Shown here piece by piece: positions 26,933 to 35,667 of a stretch of 64,000 bases of DNA; the stretch's first letter is position 1, and each line of letters begins with the position of its first letter. Origin of the DNA: CAVVDY01 sp963815775 (GTDB lineage: Bacteria > Acidobacteriota > Terriglobia > Terriglobales > Acidobacteriaceae); the NCBI GenBank assembly GCA_963815775.1, contig CAWFIB010000010.1:434001-498000 (forward strand), in the 5' to 3' direction. The translations under genes were made by a program, and so were the position numbers. The notes below the pieces were generated by a model. The model searched no databases, had not been told where the DNA came from, and worked only from the letters and a program-made list of their open reading frames with translations.

Positions 26933-28744
26933 TTGATCCGTACATTGCTCTGCTTCACTCTTGTTGTGCTATTTGCATTGACCATGTTCGCCCAAAACCA
27001 ATCCGCGAAGAACGCCACTACCCCACAGGCCGGCTCGAATGCGCAGTCTGACTGGGTCGCGATCAGCAACGGCTACGCCAAGATGCTGCTCGACGTCTCG
27101 TTCAAGTACCATCCCGAGTTCGGCTCGCAGCAAGGGCTGGCGCAGTTCGACACCAAGGTTTCGCAGCCGACGCTCGCCAACGAAGACGCAGAGCGCGAGG
27201 ACGATGAGGCGGTTTTGGCGAAGCTAAAGGCTGCCACCGCCGAGAAGCAGCTTCCGGAAGTCGCTGAAGACCTGACGATCATGATCCGCAAGGTCGATCT
27301 GAACTTCCGCCGGCAGGACTACGAGCGTGCTCATGAGGTGCCGTTCCTGAACGCCAGCCAGCTCGTCTTTGGCGGCATGCGCATTCTGCTCGATGACCAG
27401 ACGCCGAAAGAGCGCTGGCCGGCTGCGGTCACACGCCTGCGCGCCTATGCCGGCATGGAGCCTGGCTATAAGGCCATCGCCGAAATCCTGAAGCAGCGCA
27501 CCATGGAGCAAATGGCCAAGCCGGGTGTCGTCTATCCCGCGCGCGTCGAGATCGAAACCGAGATGGCGCGCAACTCGAACTACCTCGAGGGCATCGCCGC
27601 GCTGATGCAAAAGCACAATCTTGAGGGATGGCAGGAGCCGTTGGCCAAGCTCAAGCAGCAACTGGCCGACTACGACGCCTGGGTTCGCTCGGCCGTGTTG
27701 CCGAAGGCGCGCACCGACTTTCGTCTGCCGCCCGAGCATTATGCGCTTGACTTGGAAGACTACGGCATCGACATCCCCCCTGCGCAGTTGACCGCCATGG
27801 CCCATCAGGCGTTCATCGAGATTCAAGGCGAGATGAAATCCGTCGCGGCCCAGATTGCCAAGCAACGCAAGCTACCGTCTAGCGATTATCGCGACGTCAT
27901 CCATGAGTTGAAGAAACAGCAGCTGGTCGGAGATGCGATCCTTCCCTTCTATGAAAACCGCCTGAAGCAGATCGAGGGCATCATCACCGAGCACCAGATC
28001 GTCACCCTGCCTGACCGCCCCGCGCGCATTCGCATTGCGAGTGCTGCGGAGACGGCGCAACAGCCTGCGCCCCACATGGTACCGCCGCCGTTCCTGCACA
28101 ACACGGGACAGAGAGGCGAGTTCGTGTTGCCGCTGAACATTCCTGCCGGCCCGGGACAGGTCGCCTCCGAACAATACGACGACTTCACCTTCGACGCCGC
28201 GGCCTGGACGCTCACCGCGCACGAAGCCCGGCCCGGACATGAGCTGCAATTCGACTCCATGCTGGAACACGGGGTGTCGCTGGCTCGCGTGCGCTACGCC
28301 TTCAACAGCACCAACGTCGAAGGCTGGGGACTGTACTCCGAGTGGCTGATCAAACCCTACATGCCGTTGGAAGGACAACTCATCTCGTTGCAGCTTCGGC
28401 TGCAGCGTGCGGCACGCGCCTTCCTTGATCCCGAGTTGCAGGCCGGCAAGATCAAACCGGAAGAAGCGTTCCACGTTCTTGAACGCGACGTTTGCCTGTC
28501 GCATGCGTTTGCCGAGGAAGAAGTCGAGCGCTTCACCTACCGCGCTCCGGGCCAGGCCAACAGCTATTTCTACGGTTACACCAAGCTGATCGCCCTGCGC
28601 GAGGACACGGAAAAAGCCCTGGCTGCCAGGCACGTCAAATTCGACCAGAAGAAGTTTCACGACTTCATTCTGGCGCAGGGGCTGCTGCCGCCGGACATGA
28701 TGCGGAAAGCGGTCATGGAGACCTTTGTTCCCGCGCAGAAGTAG
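26933..28744 (+). CDS. Exported DUF885 family protein
   Basis: This 603-residue protein has a TTG start with AGGAG upstream and a signal peptide (TLVVLFALTMFAQ). It is largely helical. It carries the DUF885 hallmark HEARPGHELQFDSM, which resembles an HExxxGH-type metallopeptidase site, and NVEGWGLYSEWL. The end (LDPELQAGKIKPEEAF and FYGYTKLIALREDTE) is also typical. The family is thought to be peptidase-like, though reactions are mostly undefined. It follows tdh by 36 bases but a functional link is not evident. Confidence 0.87.
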   Translation: MIRTLLCFTLVVLFALTMFAQNQSAKNATTPQAGSNAQSDWVAISNGYAKMLLDVSFKYHPEFGSQQGLAQFDTKVSQPTLANEDAEREDDEAVLAKLKAATAEKQLPEVAEDLTIMIRKVDLNFRRQDYERAHEVPFLNASQLVFGGMRILLDDQTPKERWPAAVTRLRAYAGMEPGYKAIAEILKQRTMEQMAKPGVVYPARVEIETEMARNSNYLEGIAALMQKHNLEGWQEPLAKLKQQLADYDAWVRSAVLPKARTDFRLPPEHYALDLEDYGIDIPPAQLTAMAHQAFIEIQGEMKSVAAQIAKQRKLPSSDYRDVIHELKKQQLVGDAILPFYENRLKQIEGIITEHQIVTLPDRPARIRIASAAETAQQPAPHMVPPPFLHNTGQRGEFVLPLNIPAGPGQVASEQYDDFTFDAAAWTLTAHEARPGHELQFDSMLEHGVSLARVRYAFNSTNVEGWGLYSEWLIKPYMPLEGQLISLQLRLQRAARAFLDPELQAGKIKPEEAFHVLERDVCLSHAFAEEEVERFTYRAPGQANSYFYGYTKLIALREDTEKALAARHVKFDQKKFHDFILAQGLLPPDMMRKAVMETFVPAQK

Positions 28745-29065
28745 GGTAGTGCGGCGTTTGAGCCGCGTGGCGCACGCCTGGAACATACCGAGAATCGCAG
28801 CTTCAGGCGCGCCGCAACGCAATGCATTTTTCGTTATCGCGAGCCCCTGCTCTGGCGTGAAGGGATCTGCTCAGAGATTGCTGCCGCGATTCGTACCATA
28901 ACGATTCGTCACCACGCAGTCTCCATTAGCAAGACGAGACTAGCGAGCCACGCGCTTCAGTTCGGGATCAGGGTTAAACTCTGAAGGAGCATCCGCGTTC
29001 GGAATAGAATTTGCGTCGCGGAGATTGCACAATGTCTCACGCTTGAAAGGTACAGCGGGGGCCAC
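28745..29065. other. Intergenic region with no recognised feature
   Basis: No promoter, RNA or repeat stands out. A minus-strand open frame runs from the Smr gene start into this gap and ends in a plausible C-terminus (FNPDPELKRVAR), but its start is unsupported. Confidence 0.5.
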
Positions 29066-29398
29066 ATGGAAATCGACCTTCACGGATACCACCCGTCTGA
29101 CATCGTCTGGAACGGCGTTCTTGCAAAAATTGTGCAGCAAGCGTGGGAGATGGGTGAGCGGCGACTCTGTTTAATACATGGCCACGGACGCAATCGCGGA
29201 ATTACGCCGGGATTTGTGAATACGAATACAGGCTTCTTCGGGCTTCAGATTCGCCGTACTTTGCGCCACGAAAAGGAACTGCGGAAATGGATTCATCACA
29301 CCACGCTCTGCTGCGACAATCCTGGAACAACCAGCGTAGTCCTGAAATGGAACCCGTTCCCTACACGAAGTGAACTGGACGCGGATTTGTTACGCTGA
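29066..29398 (+). CDS. Smr domain-containing protein
   Basis: This 110-residue protein begins with the DLHGY motif that opens Smr domains and contains LCLIHGHGRNRG, the Smr HGxG signature. The usual C-terminal part is less regular, with a Gly/Asn-rich insertion (GFVNTNTGFFGLQIRR). Stand-alone Smr proteins are nucleic-acid-binding endonuclease-like domains without MutS. The ribosome site is weak (GGGGGCC). The assignment rests on two motifs only. Confidence 0.68.
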   Translation: MEIDLHGYHPSDIVWNGVLAKIVQQAWEMGERRLCLIHGHGRNRGITPGFVNTNTGFFGLQIRRTLRHEKELRKWIHHTTLCCDNPGTTSVVLKWNPFPTRSELDADLLR

Positions 29399-29411
29399 CG
29401 GGCATCTCGAT

Positions 29412-29789
29412 CTACGCAGCCTGCGCTTTGTTTCTCCGCTGCGCCCAGCGCTGCTTGGCTAGTTCGGAAAGTTTCTTCCGGGCTTCTGCACTCATCGGGG
29501 GCGACCACTAGATTTCTTCGGCGCAGTGCCCTTTTTTCCGCTGGCTTTCTTGCTCCTGGTCATGCTCGTGTTCTGGCGTTGAGCCCATCGTTGCTTCATC
29601 GCCTCGGAGATACGTTTACGAGCCGCCGCGCTCATCGTACGTCGTTTCTTGCTGGGAGCGGCTGTTTTCGACTTGGGCGGCCGGCCACGGCGAGGTGCGT
29701 ACGAGAAGAGTCCTTCGAGTGCGGCGATGGCATGGCTGATGCGGGCTGAATTCTGCCTTAAGTTCCGACAATATGTTTTGAATGTCCAT
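29412..29789 (-). pseudogene. Frameshifted AT-hook-type basic protein gene
   Basis: From an ATG with AGGAAGGA upstream, the frame reads MDIQNILSELKAEF and is then lost. A shift near base 29745 restores ISHAIAALEGLFSYAPRRGR with PPKSKTAAPSKKRRT. This includes an AT-hook core (RGRPPK) and then MSAAARKRISEAMKQRWAQR. That frame stops at 29492. A third frame, overlapping by ATGA, encodes a 27-residue block starting MSAEARKKLSELAKQRWAQR, a second copy of the same motif. Joined, the three pieces give about 125 residues of basic, probably DNA-binding protein. Either the gene is broken or these are assembly errors. Confidence 0.62.
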
Positions 29790-29893
29790 GTGAATCCTTC
29801 CTGGAGGCCCGGCGCGTCGGCTCGGACTATCCCACAGCGACCTTGGTTACAAGCTGGGTAAGCATGAAATCAAGCTCGCTGCGGAATGACAGG

Positions 29894-30451
29894 TCAGTCT
29901 TTGTCAGTGTCCGGGCTGCCTAGGATTGTGGCCTCGTCAGGCACCGGTCCGCTCGAGGGGCCCATCATTGCCCTGACCCCAAGCTCGTGTACCAACCTTC
30001 CTCCGTTATGCGCCGTATTGGCCAACAACAGGGTTCCTGCTCCATAGAAAAGAAGGAACAAAAGAGGCAGAACGGTAGTCACCATACGTCCTGAAAGCTT
30101 TCGAGACAGCCTCGGCGCAAAGACGATTGCCGCAAAGATAATGGTTAAGCCGCTGAACACAGCCCTGGTTGCATCCGCCAGCTCTTCATGTCTCTCGAGG
30201 ACGGCGTCGACCTGTGGATTTCGTTCGGCGAGCTTGCCGGCGGCTTCGCCGGTGGCTGCCGCCAGAAAGGTTCCGACGGTGCCCAGAAGCATCAGGCCCA
30301 GGGCTACATACAAGAGCGTCCGGCCGTGCTCGGGCTTGAGCAGCGCACCAACCAACACCACGATGGGAGTTACCAGAAGCAAAGCGATTGGAAAATGCAC
30401 GATCAGCGGGTGCAGCCCTTCCCAGGGCGGAATTATGGGCATCTGAATCAT
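29894..30451 (-). CDS. DUF2231 family membrane protein
   Basis: This 185-residue protein has four helices. The opening GLHPLIVHFPIALLLV carries the HPxxVHFPI motif of DUF2231. The helices are followed by AAATGEAAGKLAERN and a later VLERHEELAD segment that may bind a ligand or metal. The start at MIQMPIIPPWEG has GAGGTGAT upstream; an upstream GTG gives a less hydrophobic N-terminus. A distant paralogue lies about 5 kb away at 35668. The function of this family is unknown; haem or redox roles are sometimes suggested. Confidence 0.78.
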   Translation of the reverse strand: MIQMPIIPPWEGLHPLIVHFPIALLLVTPIVVLVGALLKPEHGRTLLYVALGLMLLGTVGTFLAAATGEAAGKLAERNPQVDAVLERHEELADATRAVFSGLTIIFAAIVFAPRLSRKLSGRMVTTVLPLLFLLFYGAGTLLLANTAHNGGRLVHELGVRAMMGPSSGPVPDEATILGSPDTDKD

Positions 30452-30540
30452 CACGATCACCTCGGTGTTCTTTCTACGATCCGTTAGGTAACTAGAGACG
30501 GGGCGGCGCAAAGTGGCGCCGCCATTGTCCCATCACCGCC

Positions 30541-31167
30541 CTATGTCACCGCCACGTACTTGTCCTTCGGGCTGAAGCAGGTATGGCACTTCGCAAAGTC
30601 AAGGTTGGTGGTGGTGTAACCGCAAATCGTACACACGTAGTAGGTAACACCCTTGGCGCGCATGGTCGCAATGTTCTCAAGCGCCGCCGTAAACAGCTTC
30701 GCGTGCTCCGCTTCCGCGCTGCTGGCGTAGTTGAAGGTCTGCACCGCTCCGGCGATCCCGGCGTTGCGAGCCTGCTTATAGAAGTTGGGATACATTACGT
30801 CCCGCTCGTAGGTTTCCCCTTTAATGGCAACCTGCAGGTTTTCCTTCGTGGTCTTCACCACCGGGGTCTCCACCTTCGCCTGCGGTGTTCCGCCAAGCTT
30901 CTTGATCTCGACCGCATGATTAGCGGCGTGAATTTGTTCGGCTCGTGCCGCAGCCCGGAAGAGAGCGGCGACTTGGAAGTACCCTTCCTGATCAGCTTCC
31001 TGGGCAAAGGCGAGATACCGCGCATGCGCATTGCTCTCACCATTGAAGGCGGCCTGCAGATTCTGCAGAGTTACGTTGGCAAGCAGCGGGGCCGGGCCGG
31101 CATAGGCCAGCGAAGCAGCGCAGACGAGCAAAACCGCGAGTACTATTTCGCGACTGGAATGTCTCAT
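30541..31167 (-). CDS. Exported rubrerythrin
   Basis: This 208-residue protein has a ferritin-like di-iron domain. Ligand-type segments are FNGESNAHARYLAFA, AEQIHAANH, KGETYERDVMYP and ASSAEAEHAKLF. A C-terminal rubredoxin-like iron site has CTICGY and CHTC. Rubrerythrins reduce peroxide and are normally cytoplasmic. This one starts with a convincing signal peptide (IVLAVLLVCAASLAYAG). AGGAG precedes the chosen ATG. A periplasmic peroxide-defence role is inferred. Confidence 0.88.
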   Translation of the reverse strand: MRHSSREIVLAVLLVCAASLAYAGPAPLLANVTLQNLQAAFNGESNAHARYLAFAQEADQEGYFQVAALFRAAARAEQIHAANHAVEIKKLGGTPQAKVETPVVKTTKENLQVAIKGETYERDVMYPNFYKQARNAGIAGAVQTFNYASSAEAEHAKLFTAALENIATMRAKGVTYYVCTICGYTTTNLDFAKCHTCFSPKDKYVAVT

Positions 31168-31540
31168 TGCAATCTCCTGTGATTCCCTAGGCGAGGGCAC
31201 AGCGCTACGTAGTGCAACTCTGGCTCCAAATCGAGTCGCCGCATAAGTAGATCGGTATCAGTTAATTGCATGGCGAATGCTGTGCTGCCTTCGCCTCTAC
31301 GTCAAAGTTCTCGGACAAGAACAGATATCAGGTCAAAAAGTTTGTACAGGACCACCGGAAGGGGATCGATGGTCGGCTGTCTCCTGGAAACAATGTCTCA
31401 CTGCATCACGGGCTTACATCGCTTGCTGTGCTTCATGCCTTGCCGATCGAAGATGGAACGCCGGATGCGAGGAGAATGGTTGGAGCACCTGGTCGGCTTT
31501 CCAACTCGGTGCCATTCTCAATCCCCAAAGGAGATCGCAA
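31168..31540. other. Intergenic region with promoters only
   Basis: This gap lies between the divergent rubrerythrin and DUF2934 genes. Overlapping open frames on the plus strand read as low-quality peptide (rich in Cys, Trp, Ser) and are not believed. I see no repeat or RNA. Confidence 0.5.
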
Positions 31541-31735
31541 ATGCCCGACAAGTCTGATCATGAGCAACCCGTACGGCTCGTTGGCGATCCTGGCATCGAA
31601 AGCGAGTTGGTCCGAAAGCGCGCTTACGAATTCTACGTCGAACGTGGCATGGAAGACGGTCACGACGTGGAGGATTGGTTGCGCGCGGAAGAAGAGGTGC
31701 TATCGCAGCACGAGGAACCGGCAGTTGCCGCGTGA
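31541..31735 (+). CDS. DUF2934 family small protein
   Basis: This 64-residue protein contains the DUF2934 core VRKRAYEFYVERGMEDGHD followed by VEDWLRAEEE. AAAGGAGAT lies just before the ATG, which is why the short frame is chosen over a longer in-frame extension upstream. These small helical proteins are common in Acidobacteriota and Proteobacteria and have no known function. Confidence 0.85.
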   Translation: MPDKSDHEQPVRLVGDPGIESELVRKRAYEFYVERGMEDGHDVEDWLRAEEEVLSQHEEPAVAA

Positions 31736-31872
31736 CCCGGTTAGACCTCTTCGCTGGGCGCATGCCCCCGCTGCCCCCGTTGGGCATGCGCCCTTGAGTC
31801 AGATGCGGGGCGTGAGGACAGAAGTGCCGCCTGGGCGCGAACTCATCCCCTGTGGCTCGTTCTAGTAACTCC

Positions 31873-32847
31873 ATGAAGATTTTAATATGCGGCGCCGACG
31901 TCGTTGGGTGCATCTATGCCGCCCGCCTGCATTGCCCTGAGAACGAGGTCTCCATTCTTGCATTCGGCGACCGTCTGGCGGCGCTTCAACAGCACGGAGT
32001 GATCCTCTATAACTCGGCAACGGCCGAAGAGTTCTTCCTGCACCTGCCCGTTGTCGAAGAACTCGCGACAAACGACTTTTACGATCTGGCAGTGATCTCG
32101 GTCCCGCTCGGTCGGTTGGCGCGCCTGCCGTTCGATTTGGGCAACAACAAGCATTTCGGAGCCGTGCTTTTCATGGCAGGTCATCCTGGTGCTTGTGAAG
32201 ACTGGCGTGACACGTTCAACTGCGAACATCTTCTCTTGGGGTGCCCAGGCGTTGGCGGAGTGTTGAACGGCTCCGTCGTCGAGTACTTTGAGACCCCACC
32301 CCTCCTGCAAAGAGCCACCGTTGGGGCCCTCGACGACTGTGCCGTCCCCGATCTGCGCCGGGCCATTCGCATATTTCGTCGGGCGGGCGTGTCGGTATCA
32401 ACGTGCCGCCACATGGACTCCTTTTTGAAGACACAGGCCGCAATTTTTGTGTCATTGGCCGGGGGCGTTCGTGCTGCCGAGCTTTCAGGTGCACGATTGG
32501 GCGACGACCGGACCAGCGCTCAGTTGGCGGTCCGATCCATTCGTGAGTGCTTCGCAGTTTTGAATGAACTTCAAGTAGGGATCACGCCGCGCTATCTCGA
32601 ATGGTCGAGTTCTGCACCCTCGAAGTGCCTCACGGACCTGTTGCTTCGATGGTCGCGCACCGCAGAGTTTGAGTTGTTGGTCGCGGCACAGGCAAAGACC
32701 GCGCCCGATGAAATAGCCTACCTGACCGATCAACTCCGTCTTTTCTCGATGCTCGCGGCAGTCGAGACGCCCGCATTCAACGAGCTTTCTGAATATCTGA
32801 CGGCCCAGCCCGAGCCGCTCGCGCCTAGGTACAGCCATGCTTCATAA
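31873..32847 (+). CDS. Ketopantoate reductase-like protein with degenerate nucleotide motif
   Basis: This 324-residue protein resembles the PanE/ApbA family: an N-terminal Rossmann-like segment (MKILICGADVVGCIYAARL), a YDLAVISVPLGRL segment and a helical C-terminal half. The canonical GxGxxG motif is GADVVG here, with Asp in place of the second Gly, and the central MAGHPGACEDW replaces the usual NG motif. True ketopantoate reduction is therefore doubtful. The start has no strong ribosome site. Its end overlaps the next small gene by 11 bases, tying it to the P-type ATPase gene downstream. Confidence 0.62.
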   Translation: MKILICGADVVGCIYAARLHCPENEVSILAFGDRLAALQQHGVILYNSATAEEFFLHLPVVEELATNDFYDLAVISVPLGRLARLPFDLGNNKHFGAVLFMAGHPGACEDWRDTFNCEHLLLGCPGVGGVLNGSVVEYFETPPLLQRATVGALDDCAVPDLRRAIRIFRRAGVSVSTCRHMDSFLKTQAAIFVSLAGGVRAAELSGARLGDDRTSAQLAVRSIRECFAVLNELQVGITPRYLEWSSSAPSKCLTDLLLRWSRTAEFELLVAAQAKTAPDEIAYLTDQLRLFSMLAAVETPAFNELSEYLTAQPEPLAPRYSHAS

Positions 32848-33040
32848 CCAGAAAGGCATTCGTTCCATGCGATTTCGCGGCCGGTCGTCCAATCTCAAAG
32901 TGGCGTGGCTGGTGAATAGAAGTACTTGGCTGCGCCTTTTGCTCGCCGCAGTTCGCGCCAAGCTGAGCGTTTCGTCAGTGGTTTCCAGGGCGCGGCACTT
33001 CGATCCTCGGCAGAGCATCCGTGAGGAGATAGTGAGATGA
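32837..33040 (+). CDS. Small basic ORF bridging the PanE-like and P-type ATPase genes
   Basis: This 67-residue, arginine-rich frame has a mildly hydrophobic middle (WLVNRSTWLRLLLAAVRAKL). It overlaps the preceding gene by 11 bases and the ATPase gene by 4 bases (ATGA). The overlaps suggest translational coupling. There is no recognised family, and it could be a leader that merely carries ribosomes to the ATPase start. Confidence 0.4.
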   Translation: MLHNQKGIRSMRFRGRSSNLKVAWLVNRSTWLRLLLAAVRAKLSVSSVVSRARHFDPRQSIREEIVR

Positions 33041-35631
33041 CGAAGGCAGCCTCGAGGGCGCTATTGGTCGAAGCGACCGAGCCGTTCGATCCGAAGACAA
33101 TCACCGGACTTTCAGGCGCCGAGGCGGCGGCCCGGGCGCGCCGTGACGGCTTCAACGAGTTACCTGCGGCCGAGCGTCGTACGTGGTTTGCCATTGCGTG
33201 GGAGGTTGCCAGCGAGCCTGTCTTCCTCGTGCTGATCGCCTGCGGAACGATCTATGTCTTTCTTGGAGATGTTCAGGAAGCGATCATGCTTCTTGGATTT
33301 GTAGCTCTGATTGCTGGTATCAGCCTGTATCAGGAGCAGAAAACAGAACGCACCCTGGAGGCGCTTCGTGATCTGGCCAGCCCGCGGGCCCTGGTTATTC
33401 GCGACGGCAATCAGGTGCGCATTCCCGGTCGCGAAGTTGTACGTGGCGATATCGTCACTCTCTCCGAAGGGGATCGCGTTCCCGCTGACGGCGAACTTCT
33501 CTTTGCCTGCAATCTCAGTGTCGACGAGTCCCTGCTGACCGGTGAGTCTCTTCCGGTTCAGAAGTCAACGGCTGGCGATAACGTTTCGTCGACTGATAAC
33601 TCGGTCCACGACAATTCCGCGATGGTGTATTCGGGCACTCTGGTGGTCCAGGGCTCAGGATTTGCGCAGGTGGTGGAGATTGGCGCCCATACCCAGATCG
33701 GCCGGATTGGCAAGGCACTGAAGGGCATCGAGCCGGAGAAGACGCTCTTGCAGAAAGAAACGGCGAGATGGGTGCGAATTCTCGCGCTCCTGGGATTGTC
33801 TATCTGCATTCTGGTTGTTATCGCGTACGGCGTCACTCGGGGAAATTGGCTCGAAGGGACCTTGGCAGGTCTCACTCTGGCAATGGCGATCCTGCCAAAT
33901 GAACTGCCAGTTGTATTGACCATATTCCTGGCGCTGGGGGCATGGCGCATCTCCCGCAGGCAGGTACTCACGCGGAGGATTCCAGCCATCGAGGCCTTGG
34001 GCTCGGCGTCTGTCCTTTGCGTCGACAAGACTGGGACAGTGACCATGAACCGAATGGCGGTCACCCGTCTGTTCGCGGAACGGCAATTCTCCGTTGAAGC
34101 GTTCCAGGCCCCGGAATTGTTGCCGGAGGAATTTCACGAAGTGCTCGAGTTCGGCATCCTCGCCAGCCAGAAGGACCCATTTGATCCTATGGAGCGTGCC
34201 ATCAACGAGTGCGGAAGCCGATGCCTTGAGAGCACCGAACACTTGCACGCCGATTGGCAACTTATCCGGCAGTACCCGTTGTCACCTTCCCTGTTGGCAC
34301 TCTCGCAGGTGTGGCGATCGCGTCACCGTTCGGAATACGTGGTTGCGGCCAAGGGAGCACCTGAGTCCATTGCGGACCTTTGCCATCTGCCGGCGAAGCG
34401 AACTCAAGAAATCATGATGCAGGTTGGAGACATGGCAGCCCAGGGGCTGCGGGTGCTCGCGGTCGCCAGGGCCTTCTTCCCAATCTCCAGCCTTCCGTCG
34501 CACCAGCATGATTTCGACTTCGAGTTTCTGGGCCTGGTTGGTTTGAACGATCCGGTTCGCCCCGGCGTCGCTGATGCGGTGCGGGATTGCTATTCCGCAG
34601 GTATTCGAATCCTGATGATCACCGGGGATCACCCCGCAACCGCAAAAAATGTGGCTGCGCAAATCGGACTACAGAATCCCGAGGATTGTATTACCGGTCC
34701 AGAACTCACAGCCATGAGCGACGGAGAGCTGACGCAGCGAATTCGCAGCGTAAGCCTCTTCGCTCGCATGGTGCCCGAGCAGAAGCTGCGGCTGATTCGC
34801 GCGCTCAAAGCCAACAACCAGATTGTGGCCATGACGGGCGACGGTGTGAACGATGCCCCGGCGCTTCGTGCAGCACATATCGGAATAGCAATGGGCCGGA
34901 GGGGAACTGATGTAGCGCGCGAAGCCGGAGGTCTGGTGCTACTGGATGACGACTTCACGTCCATTGTTCACGCCGTCCGATTGGGAAGGACAATCTTCGA
35001 CAACTTGAAGCGGGCCATCGCTTATACCTTGGCCGCGCACCTCCCCATCATCGGGTTGACCGTCATTCCCGTGGTTCTGGAGTGGCCCCTGGTATTACTG
35101 CCCTTTCACGTGGCCTTCCTGCACCTCATCATTGATCCCGCGTGTTCCATCGTGCTGGAAGCCGAGCCGGGTGAGAGCAATGTCATGCAGCGCCCACCGC
35201 GCGGACCGAAGGATCCACTGTTCTCCTCCGCGACGCTTCGCATCAGCATTCTGCAAGGCGTCGGGGTGTCGCTAGTGGTGCTGGCTGTGTATGCCGTTTC
35301 TTTGTTGGCGAAAATCCCCACCGACGAAGCCCGGTCCATAACGTTCTTGACCCTGGTAATCGCCAACGTGGCACTCATCTTCAGTAATAGGTCCTGGACG
35401 CGCACCGCGTGGGGAAGTCTAGGCCAGCGGAACCCCGCCCTTTGGTGGGTCACCGGCGGGGTTGCCGGACTGGTTGGATTATTGGTGTTCGTTCCGCCAA
35501 TTCGCAATGCCTTTCGGTTTGCGGCACTGGACTGGCCGCATCTTTTGCTGTGCGTGGCCTTGGGGATCGCTTCCGTGTTTTGGTTCGAATTGCGAAAGCT
35601 TTGGCACGGCCGGCGCGAGGAGTTGGCTTAA
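33037..35631 (+). CDS. Cation-transporting P-type ATPase
   Basis: This 864-residue integral membrane pump has an N-terminal cation-ATPase domain (ITGLSGAEAAARARRDGFNE) and the actuator TGES motif (VDESLLTGESLPVQ). The phosphorylated Asp is in CVDKTGTVTMNR near residue 330. The hinge motifs MITGDHPATAKN and MTGDGVNDAPALR are also present. The ion-path motif in helix 4 is PNELPVV, where Ca-type pumps have PEGLP and a bacterial subgroup has PEEFP. The ion is therefore uncertain, with Ca2+ or Mg2+ most likely. GAGGAG precedes the ATG. Confidence 0.92.
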   Translation: MTKAASRALLVEATEPFDPKTITGLSGAEAAARARRDGFNELPAAERRTWFAIAWEVASEPVFLVLIACGTIYVFLGDVQEAIMLLGFVALIAGISLYQEQKTERTLEALRDLASPRALVIRDGNQVRIPGREVVRGDIVTLSEGDRVPADGELLFACNLSVDESLLTGESLPVQKSTAGDNVSSTDNSVHDNSAMVYSGTLVVQGSGFAQVVEIGAHTQIGRIGKALKGIEPEKTLLQKETARWVRILALLGLSICILVVIAYGVTRGNWLEGTLAGLTLAMAILPNELPVVLTIFLALGAWRISRRQVLTRRIPAIEALGSASVLCVDKTGTVTMNRMAVTRLFAERQFSVEAFQAPELLPEEFHEVLEFGILASQKDPFDPMERAINECGSRCLESTEHLHADWQLIRQYPLSPSLLALSQVWRSRHRSEYVVAAKGAPESIADLCHLPAKRTQEIMMQVGDMAAQGLRVLAVARAFFPISSLPSHQHDFDFEFLGLVGLNDPVRPGVADAVRDCYSAGIRILMITGDHPATAKNVAAQIGLQNPEDCITGPELTAMSDGELTQRIRSVSLFARMVPEQKLRLIRALKANNQIVAMTGDGVNDAPALRAAHIGIAMGRRGTDVAREAGGLVLLDDDFTSIVHAVRLGRTIFDNLKRAIAYTLAAHLPIIGLTVIPVVLEWPLVLLPFHVAFLHLIIDPACSIVLEAEPGESNVMQRPPRGPKDPLFSSATLRISILQGVGVSLVVLAVYAVSLLAKIPTDEARSITFLTLVIANVALIFSNRSWTRTAWGSLGQRNPALWWVTGGVAGLVGLLVFVPPIRNAFRFAALDWPHLLLCVALGIASVFWFELRKLWHGRREELA

Positions 35632-35667
35632 GAAGAGGGATTCGCTTTTAGGGAAAGGAGTAAACCT

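Noticed and set aside
28940..29140. Minus-strand frame ending FNPDPELKRVAR
   Set aside because: It overlaps the Smr start, which has clear motifs, and has no convincing start of its own.
31266..31865. Long plus-strand frames upstream of and across the DUF2934 gene
   Set aside because: Their peptides are rich in Cys, Trp and Ser without motifs; only the short frame with the DUF2934 core and a good ribosome site is kept.
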